Positions 45,200 to 53,100 of a stretch of DNA of 56,890 nt are shown one piece after another (position 1 is the stretch's first letter; every line of letters starts with the position of its first letter). A model generated the notes under the pieces. That model made no database searches. It worked only from the letters and a program-made list of their open reading frames with translations, and had not been told where the DNA came from. Both the position numbers and the translations under genes were made by a program. The DNA comes from Phycisphaerae bacterium (lineage in GTDB: Bacteria > Planctomycetota > Phycisphaerae > Sedimentisphaerales > Anaerohalosphaeraceae), in assembly GCA_014859965.1 (NCBI GenBank), contig JACZKQ010000086.1, positions 1 through 56,890 on the forward strand. Direction: 5' to 3'.

Positions 45200-46087
45200 T
45201 CAACGTGCTTCTTGAACCATGTTCGGGAGTTGATGCAAAGTGCGATATTCGCGCGGCGTGCAGTTGCAGAGCAGCTTAAACGAGGCATTGAATCTGCTTA
45301 ACGAATGGAAGCCGGATTCAAAAGCGATCTCAAGAATTTTCTTGCTTGATGTAACGAGCAAATGCTGTGCGTGATGTATACGGTGCTGGATCACAAAGTT
45401 ATTCAGTGTAATGCCGAAGGTTTTCTTGAAAATATCGGCTGCATAATCCGGATGCAACCCTACTGAGCCGGCGATATCCTGGACGCTGATACGATTCGTA
45501 TAAAATTGTGCAATAAACCTGGCCATACTTTCAACTTTGCCAAAGCTCTGTGCGCCTGTGTGCCTTGCACTGCAACTTGTCGCATTCACGGCTGGCTGAT
45601 CTTGCTGCCTTTCGAGATTGCCTCCGAAGCGAAGCAGGCGGGCTTTTATTTCAAGCAGTACGATTTCATGATAGCTCGATGATTTGCAGTTGAGGTCCTG
45701 ATGCCATTGCTCGAATAATAGACGATCCGCACATAGTGGATTTATGATGCATTCTTGAATAAGGTGCCCCTGGAGAATTTTTTGCACGAAGACTTCCGGC
45801 AAATTCCAGGCAAGCAGCCAGGGAAGCGGAAGAGTAATCACAATATAGGAGGAGATATTGTGATAATCGACAATTTGGTGCGGCACGGCGGCCCAGAACA
45901 ATGCAGGTTTACCTGCTTCAACGGTCACCCTTTCTCCCCAAAACATATAGGTCAAGGTTCCTTGCTGAAAGTAGTTTATCTCCACTTCTGTGTGTTTGTC
46001 GGGATGATGCATGAGCCTTGGCTCCCACCGCTCACAGGTGAAGCCGTAAGGAGTAAATTCTCTTCGCTCATCATTGAAGTGTCGCAT
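45200..46087 (-). CDS. AraC-family transcriptional regulator
   Basis: 295 residues if started at the ATG at 46087; the frame extends to a TTG at 46177, and neither has a clear ribosome site. The N-terminal half is a cupin-like sensing domain (HPDKHTEVEINYFQQGTLTY, ALFWAAVPHQIVDY). The C-terminal ~100 residues hold two helix-turn-helix motifs (ISVQDIAGSVGLHPDYAADI and ILEIAFESGFHSLSRFNASF) with the family ending NCTPREYR. It probably senses a sugar or glycan signal and may control the nearby exoprotein genes; that link is from position only. Confidence 0.85.
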   Translation of the reverse strand: MRHFNDERREFTPYGFTCERWEPRLMHHPDKHTEVEINYFQQGTLTYMFWGERVTVEAGKPALFWAAVPHQIVDYHNISSYIVITLPLPWLLAWNLPEVFVQKILQGHLIQECIINPLCADRLLFEQWHQDLNCKSSSYHEIVLLEIKARLLRFGGNLERQQDQPAVNATSCSARHTGAQSFGKVESMARFIAQFYTNRISVQDIAGSVGLHPDYAADIFKKTFGITLNNFVIQHRIHHAQHLLVTSSKKILEIAFESGFHSLSRFNASFKLLCNCTPREYRTLHQLPNMVQEAR

Positions 46088-46127
46088 AGGCTGTACCAAT
46101 GCCGATATTGACGGTGAGATCGCAGCA

Positions 46128-46238
46128 TTTCCGCATCGTTGCCGCTTGCAAGTGGAACGGTTCTTTCGCTGGTTCAAGTGCGTTCTGGGTTATATGCACG
46201 GGCTGTTTCAGATGATTCCGCTGCACGGTCAGGGTTGA
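46128..46238 (+). pseudogene. Remnant of an IS4-like transposase
   Basis: A short plus-strand frame encodes CRLQVERFFRWFKCVLG before a stop at 46236-46238. This matches the style of the catalytic-glutamate segment of IS4-type DDE transposases (QVE-FFRW-K---G). No upstream transposase frame remains and the flanks diverge, so it is a fossil fragment about 110 bases long. Confidence 0.45.
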
Positions 46239-46582
46239 GCCCCGCCGCTTGAACTGACCGGGCATCTGCAATCGCTTGATATGGCAACCTGAGCCCAAAT
46301 GGCGTCTTGCCATCGCCAGGTGTCCAAGGTGGATGCGCAGAACGCCCCCGCTACCCCGCTTACCGCCGGCAAATTCGCTCTCACACGTCTTCACCATGCC
46401 TGGAAACCTCCGCTGGTCGCGAATGTCACGCAGAACCTAAGTATATGATAGCATTTGCGGAAAATCAAGGGAGATTTCGCACAGCATTACTGTACTATTG
46501 CGCATGAGGATGATGTGAGAGACGCCTGTGCTGTAAACGCAGTTCTTATATGGAGCGGAGCGAAATAGCAGAAGGAGGCATC
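46239..46582. other. Spacer with possible further transposon debris
   Basis: About 340 bases with no gene I can support. The stretch after the IS4-like fragment (46239-46440) has coding-like composition on both strands without a recognisable product, as expected of decayed mobile DNA. The last ~40 bases lead into the pseudopilin ribosome site. Confidence 0.4.
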
Positions 46583-47347
46583 ATGAGAAAAGGAGTCGGA
46601 TTTACCCTCATAGAATTATTAGTGGTTATCGCCATCATTGCCCTGCTATTAGCAATCCTTGTGCCATCGCTCGGCAAGGCAAAAGAACACACCCGAAACA
46701 TCTTGTGTCGGTCAAATCTGAAGCAGTATGGTTTGGCAATGAGGATGTATCTGGATGATAACGATTGTCGTTTTCCGACAACCAATATCTGGCTGAAAAG
46801 CCCGGCAGGTGGGGGCTACGGGGCCTTTCTGAGAGAGGGAGATGAGCCAGACGGGGTATTTTGGCCTTACATTTCTTCCTATGATATACACTTGTGTCCA
46901 TCATTCTGGCCGGCAGCACGGGGAACCAGTCTGGATCCCACCATAAGGGGGAACTACGTTATGAATTCCTACATTGGCAATAATAGCAAGATCTGGTCGG
47001 ATTGGCTGGGGGCGGGGGTAACGGGGGTGACAAAGGAATCTGAAGTCCACCGTTCTACGGTATTGACGTTTACTGAAGAGAATGCGTGGAGTATCCCAAA
47101 CTATAGTTATGCCCCTTTTAATGACACCTTTTTTACGATAGGCAATTCAACCCGCCTGATCGACAATTTTGCTACATTCCATAATCCGCCAACCAGGGAT
47201 CGTTCCAATCCGGACGGCGGTCTCAATGCGGGAAGAGGAAATCTGGTCAATTTGGATGGAAGCGTCGATTCGGTTCCGAGGGCGAAAACGCCGGATGATC
47301 TGGACCGTGGATTCAGGCTGGCCTGGCCTAAGAAAAAAGTCCAATGA
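46583..47347 (+). CDS. Type IV pilin-like (pseudopilin) protein
   Basis: 254 residues from the ATG at 46583, placed by GAAGGAGG (46571-46578); an in-frame ATG at 46550 lacks such a site. The leader [13 protein letters not shown] plus a hydrophobic helix ([17 protein letters not shown]) is the type III prepilin signal. The body contains [20 protein letters not shown] and the tail [14 protein letters not shown], matching the planctomycete pseudopilin-like family. It is related in plan to the protein at 44113. No type II secretion gene is adjacent. Confidence 0.85.
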   Translation: MRKGVGFTLIELLVVIAIIALLLAILVPSLGKAKEHTRNILCRSNLKQYGLAMRMYLDDNDCRFPTTNIWLKSPAGGGYGAFLREGDEPDGVFWPYISSYDIHLCPSFWPAARGTSLDPTIRGNYVMNSYIGNNSKIWSDWLGAGVTGVTKESEVHRSTVLTFTEENAWSIPNYSYAPFNDTFFTIGNSTRLIDNFATFHNPPTRDRSNPDGGLNAGRGNLVNLDGSVDSVPRAKTPDDLDRGFRLAWPKKKVQ

Positions 47348-47606
47348 TACATGCCGACTTCGGCACTGATGTCTTGCGCCGCCTGTCTCGCTGGTTAAGG
47401 GAAAGTTGCAGATCGGAGGATACTGTCAGCGATTGGCCGAGCGGAAACGAGGGTGAAGTTCTTTGCAATGAATCCGGGTTGGGTAAAGGAAGGAGGTTGT
47501 CAACGAACAGAGAGTATCGTCGCGCAGTGTGTTGGTCGAGGTACACTTGTGGATGGCGGCAGTCGCCTCCTAACGAAATGATAGTGTCTGATTGATGGAG
47601 GATCTT

Positions 47607-49853
47607 ATGAAACGGTTAACAGTCGCCCTGTTCGCGGTTCTGGTTATGACGCCTGTCGTGTACGGCGCTGGGATTCTTGAACCGATTATCGAGTTGGGCT
47701 TCAACGAAGGCGCCGGCAACGTGACAGCGAACCAGGGCTCCGCAGGCGGGACGCTCACCCTGAGCACGCCGGTGCCTATGTGGTCTACGAACGTCCCACC
47801 CGGCGGTGGCGCAGGCAGCCTCGATTTCGGCACGACGATCGGGAACTACAGCATCGAAAGCCCGGCCAACTACGCCGCATTGACGGGCCTGACCAAGTTC
47901 ACCGTCACCGGCTGGGCCAACTGCCGCGACAGTGCGGAAGGCCCGGGCGGCAACCGTCTCGTGACCTGGATCAATCACGGCGGCGAGGGCGTCGACGTGG
48001 TCTACAAGTCCGACGGCAGCGTGCAGGTGGGCATCAACCAATGGCCCGACAACGTGCCCGCCCGATCCAACGGCGGCAAGATCACCACCAACGCCGCCGC
48101 CCCGGCGGACAACTGGCGGTTCTTCGCGGTCACCTACGATTCCACCCTGGCCAACGGCCATGTGAAATTCTATTTCGGCAGCGTTAACACTCCGGCCCAG
48201 TTCGATGTTGCCAGGGACTACGCCCGAGGGCCGGTGGGAACCAATATCAACCGCCTGTGCATCGGCCATTTCAATGTGGCCACCCGCCCCGGCGCACAGG
48301 ACCGCATGTTCCGCGGGCTCATCGATGACGTCAAGGTATTTGGTGATGCCCTCTCGGCCGAGGAGGTCTCCGAGATTTGGGCTAACATCAAATCGGTAGA
48401 AGGTCCGGTACCGGCCAACGGGGCAAGCGGTGTTGGAATTGATGTGAATATGGAACTGCGGCAGGGTCTCGAGTGGGCTTTCGGCGCCGGCACTAATGTG
48501 ACCCACATTGATCTGTATTTCGGAAAGGAAAGTGATCCGAATTTGAGCGCCAAACCGGCGAATAAGAAGCTTTCAAAGGCGACTGCAACCACGACGTATA
48601 ATCCTGGCGAACTGGACTGGTACACCCAATACTACTGGCGTGTAGACGTCTACGAACCGAACACCCTTCCAGGAGGTTCGGGGCACGTGGTGACGGCCGG
48701 GCCCGTCTGGACGTTCAAGACCGCCGGCCAGGATCCTCAAATTGGCCCCGTTAGCCCTGTACAACGCGCTGTTGACGAAGGTGCATCGGCCGTCTTCACG
48801 GCAACCGGAGCAGTGCAGGTTGACAATTATCAATGGTGGCGGAAGGCCGAACCGGCAGATATACAACTGGCCAATGGGGCCAAGTACTCTGGCGTTACGA
48901 CGGAAACACTGACGATTAACGGTGTTGTTCTGGCGGACGAAGGGCAATACTATTGCGTGGTGACCAATCAGTTGTCACAAATCGTTGCCTCGAACTATGA
49001 TACAGCGGGTAATCTGATGACGCGTCGCTTGATCATTCACTATCCTCTGGATACCGTTGTTGACAGCGTGACGCCGGATGTGGTCGGTGGGTTCGATATG
49101 ACGCTCAAGACGTTCCCCACCTATACAAATCCGCCATCTCTGGTGGGCGGCGTGCCTCAACTGGGCGGTAACGGGCTGTTCTTCGACAACTTCGATTCCA
49201 CCAACCTCAATCGCTGGGGCCAGTACGCTACGGCAGGGGTTGTCAACCTGGAAGACATGGGCGACGGATTTACCATTGCGCTTTGGGTTAACCAGGGTAA
49301 CCGATCGGGGTATCATGCTTATCTGAGCCGCCGTGTCACCTACAGCGCTACAGACATGATGTGGCAAATGGAATTCCAGGCTGGTCAGGGCGTTGGCTTT
49401 ATGCGCTCAGGTGCGACCAATCCTGCTCGGCTGATGATCCCCTTTGATGAGTGGCAGTACGTAGTGGCGACAGTTGACAAGAAGACCAATACACAGCGGT
49501 TCTACCTCAATGGCGAACTGAAGCGGACACAGACCAACTGGACCTTTGGCACGGGAGCACACGCTGAGCTCAAGATGGGCTGCAACCAGGTGAACCAAAC
49601 AGCCACTCCTCCCAACCTGCAGGATGCTCTCTATGGGATTCTTGACGACGTCCGGATTTACAACTATGCCCGCACGCACCGACAAATCGCCTTGGACTAT
49701 TTGAACGTTGTCGGCGGTGATGGATGGATCTGCGACGCAGATGGGCCGGCTTTGCCTCGTGACTTAAATAACGACTGCAGAGTTGACCTTCTGGACCTCG
49801 CCATTTTTGCCCAGGACTGGCTCAAGAGTAACCGCGTATATGCGGAAGAATGA
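47607..49853 (+). CDS. Secreted double-LamG protein with Ig-like and half dockerin-like domains
   Basis: 748 residues from the ATG at 47607, with GGAGG five bases upstream. Signal peptide to ~residue 20, LamG 1 (~25-260; VPPGGGAGSLDFG, MFRGLIDDVKVFGDALS), a fibronectin-like segment (~260-375; YYWRVDVYEPN), an Ig-like segment (~376-465; GQYYCVVTNQLSQI), LamG 2 (~475-700; ILDDVRIYNYARTH) and a single dockerin-like loop at the end (DLNNDCRVDLLDLAIFAQDW). LamG 1 resembles the C-terminal domain of the glycosidase-like protein at 6993. It is probably a surface glycan-binding protein. A strong terminator follows directly. Confidence 0.82.
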   Translation: MKRLTVALFAVLVMTPVVYGAGILEPIIELGFNEGAGNVTANQGSAGGTLTLSTPVPMWSTNVPPGGGAGSLDFGTTIGNYSIESPANYAALTGLTKFTVTGWANCRDSAEGPGGNRLVTWINHGGEGVDVVYKSDGSVQVGINQWPDNVPARSNGGKITTNAAAPADNWRFFAVTYDSTLANGHVKFYFGSVNTPAQFDVARDYARGPVGTNINRLCIGHFNVATRPGAQDRMFRGLIDDVKVFGDALSAEEVSEIWANIKSVEGPVPANGASGVGIDVNMELRQGLEWAFGAGTNVTHIDLYFGKESDPNLSAKPANKKLSKATATTTYNPGELDWYTQYYWRVDVYEPNTLPGGSGHVVTAGPVWTFKTAGQDPQIGPVSPVQRAVDEGASAVFTATGAVQVDNYQWWRKAEPADIQLANGAKYSGVTTETLTINGVVLADEGQYYCVVTNQLSQIVASNYDTAGNLMTRRLIIHYPLDTVVDSVTPDVVGGFDMTLKTFPTYTNPPSLVGGVPQLGGNGLFFDNFDSTNLNRWGQYATAGVVNLEDMGDGFTIALWVNQGNRSGYHAYLSRRVTYSATDMMWQMEFQAGQGVGFMRSGATNPARLMIPFDEWQYVVATVDKKTNTQRFYLNGELKRTQTNWTFGTGAHAELKMGCNQVNQTATPPNLQDALYGILDDVRIYNYARTHRQIALDYLNVVGGDGWICDADGPALPRDLNNDCRVDLLDLAIFAQDWLKSNRVYAEE

Positions 49854-49873
49854 CGTAAGAGGCAGGTAAACGA

Positions 49874-49913
49874 GTCCGGAGCGGCCCTCTGCGGGCCGCT
49901 CCGGACATTTTTT
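49874..49913 (+). terminator. Rho-independent terminator after the double-LamG gene
   Basis: Perfect 14-base stem, GTCCGGAGCGGCCC (49874-49887) pairing with 49893-49906 across a 5-base loop, followed by A and six T. It lies 20 bases after the stop codon. Confidence 0.9.
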
Positions 49914-50134
49914 AGTCAGAGAAGAGGCCGCAGTTTTCGGAGGCCCGGGACTGCCGACAGCCGAAATCTTGCTGCGCCTGTACTGCAAGGTCCTGAACAC
50001 GCCTGTGGTTTGCGGCCTTTCGGCAGGTGAAAAAGCCATGCCTGGCCCGAATGCAAACGCCTTGTAGTTCGAACGAGTATACTGTCGGCGCGCTTGCGGC
50101 ACGACAACGTCGGAAAGGGTGTTCTGTGGTAACA

Positions 50135-53100
50135 ATGCGAGAACGCGACGCATCCGGAATCAAGCAGTTCTTAGGTAAGGCAATCATCACTTTTCTTGCT
50201 GTGTCATTGTCTGCCGGGGGGGCAAGTTTGCCTGGTGGGGACCTGGACAGGAACTGTGTAGTCAATATGGCGGACTTGTTGCTGTTTGCGGATCAATGGC
50301 TGGATCCTGCGGGCAATAACGACGACTCAAACGCCAATCTGGATGGTCTTGGAGGAATCGATCTGTCTGACTTTGCCTTAATTGCGCAGAACTGGTCGAT
50401 CTCCTCCGGCTGCCCAATAACCGCAGAAGACAAGGTTAAAGATACGAAGTTCAGCCATAACCGTGGTTTTTACGAGGCGCCCTTCGACGTTACGATTTCC
50501 ACCGGGACCAGCGGCGCCACCATCAAATACACACTGGATGGCAGCGACCCTCGCGTGTCGCCAACCGCCTTTGCCCGGTCCAACCCCTGCACTGTCACCA
50601 TCAATCCGGCCAGCACAAATAATCGTCGCGCCACCCCGGCGGTAACCCTGCGTGCGTGGGCGTTCATGGCGGGTCTGCAGCCGACGAATGTGGACACGCA
50701 GACCTATGTCTTTCCAACTGCAGTAGTGGGTCAGCCGGAGATCGTCCCTTCGGGATCGCATATTTTCTGGACCACCTCCATGGATCCGAAGGTCACTCAA
50801 AACCCCGCGTATGCGAACATGATGACGGATGCGATCCTGTCTATTCCCACGATGTCCGTGGTGATGAATTGGGAAGACCTGTTTGGATTGTCGGGTATTC
50901 ATCGCGGAAACAATCTTGAGAAGGTTGACTACGAAAAACTCTGTTCCATCGAATTGTTCTATCCCGACAAGCCTCAATTCGCCGGCTTTAGCGGCTTCCA
51001 GGAAGACTGTGGAATACGCATTCAAGGCGGTGGCGGCAGATGGGATCAGGGAACGTATGACCACAAGCAATCTTTTGGTCTCCGTTTTCGTCGCGAATAT
51101 GGAAACGGGACGCTGAAGTACCCGGTCTTCGAAAGCGCTCCAATGAACGCGGAAAGCGAAGCCGGTGAATATGATAAACTCGTTCTTCGTGCAGGCCACA
51201 ACAAGAGCTATGGAGCTATCTGGGATCCGCTTCACACGGTCTTCACGCGCGACCAGCTCGGAAGAGATCTTCAACTGGCCATGTCGGGAATCGGCAGCCG
51301 CGGCACATTTGTTCATCTGTATCTAAACGGCATTTACTGGGGCCTCTACAACATTTGCGAAAGACCGGACCATGCCTTCTCCGCAAGCTACCTGAAGGGT
51401 ACAGAGGAGGATTACTACAGCGGAAAGGCAAAAGGTGGAACGGTCAGCGGCGACTCCACACGTTTCAATTTGTGGCGCAATACGGTGTCCACAAGCGCCG
51501 ATTATAATTATCTGCAGCAGTTCCTTGATGTGGATGCCTATTTGGACATGGCGTTGATAGGCGTTTTTGCCAACATCGGAGATTATCCTCAATTTTACTA
51601 CGGCAACAGCAACAAGCCCGCCGGGCGGATTTACTTCTACCAATGGGATATCGAAGATTCCTTTGGCGGCGGCAGCAGACGCACCGGTGCCCCGGACCGA
51701 GCCAGACTCGCTGCGTGCTACAGCTTTACTAATATGTGGACGTATAACGCCGAATTCCGCATGAAACTTGCGGATCGTGCCTACCGAGCGTGCTGCAACG
51801 ACGGGGCTTTCACAACTGCAGAAATTACCGAACGCTGGCTTCAGCTCTGTAATAATATCGACCTTGCGATTGTCGGAGAGTCGGCGCGCTGGGGTGATGA
51901 ACGTTCCGGTGACACTGGAAGAGGATGGGACGGCACAACCAAATATCATGATCCGGCTATCCCGGTCTATACACGCAATGGCCACTGGATCCCGGCTCGG
52001 GACGCGGTTACCACCGACCTCCAGAACAGAGCGGCGTTGACGATCAGTACTTTGCGCGGCGGGTCTTACGCCGGATATCCTTATTACCCCTCATTTGATC
52101 CACCCTTGTTCAAGCATGCCGGGACCACAATTAAGGTTTCGCGCAAACAGGTTCCGGCGGGCTACAATGTAACCATTGAGCGCGTTGGCAGTTCAGGCAA
52201 TGTCTGCTACACCGTAAACGGACCTGATCCCCGTGCCCCGGGCGGAACCGTGCAGGGGATCAATGCAGGATCCGGCGCAACCGTTACGATCAATAGTACT
52301 ACAAACCTCAAGGCCCGCACTCTGAACGGCGTCACGTGGAGCGCACTCCATGAAGCGGTGTTCTTTGTGGACCAGGAGTTCGGGGACTTGAAAATCACTG
52401 AAATCATGTACAATCCCTTGACCACTCTGGCGGCGACAAGCCTAAGCATCGTAAGGATTATCGGTAACGATACGGCCAGCGGCAATTACGACCGTGCGAG
52501 GGTGGAGTTTGCAGTCGACTTGCCCGCCGTTCTTACTTTGGAAGACAAGCTCATCATCAGAGGGGCAAAGATTCCTGAAAACAATGGAACATTCACCGTC
52601 CATCACGTTGAAGGCAGGAATGTGATTTTGAAGACGTTATTAACGAATGAAACAAACACGCCTGCCGTCGCTGATTTCGTTTACAATGGTAATCGATACG
52701 AGTTCGCCGAGTTCAAGAACACAGGCACTACGGCCCTGAACCTCAGCGGGATCACTTTCACTCGTGGCATCAGGTATTCATTTCCGGACGGAACTTTATT
52801 GGCTCCAGGCGCGTTTGTTGTTATCGCTTCGAGGGCCGTGGACTTTGCCGCACGATATCCGGGTAAAGAAATTTGCGGCGAATATTTTGGTCTTCTCGAT
52901 AATGCCGGCGACACTTTGGAACTGGGCCTCGGAACCGGCGAGACTTTCATCGCCAGCCAGATCGTCGGCAACGATGACGGACGCGGCAGGCTCGTTTTTG
53001 CTCAGTTACCCGCCGGCCTGAAAGCGAAAGATCGTATTCAGCTCGCAAGGGCGAACAATGCTTCAAACAACGGTATGTATACCATAGAATCGATCGCAGG

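Noticed and set aside
49915..50134. Possible cyclic-di-GMP or other riboswitch upstream of the giant CotH gene
   Set aside because: I could not match the conserved core of any riboswitch class. The segment only shows an unusually long gap and scattered short repeats.
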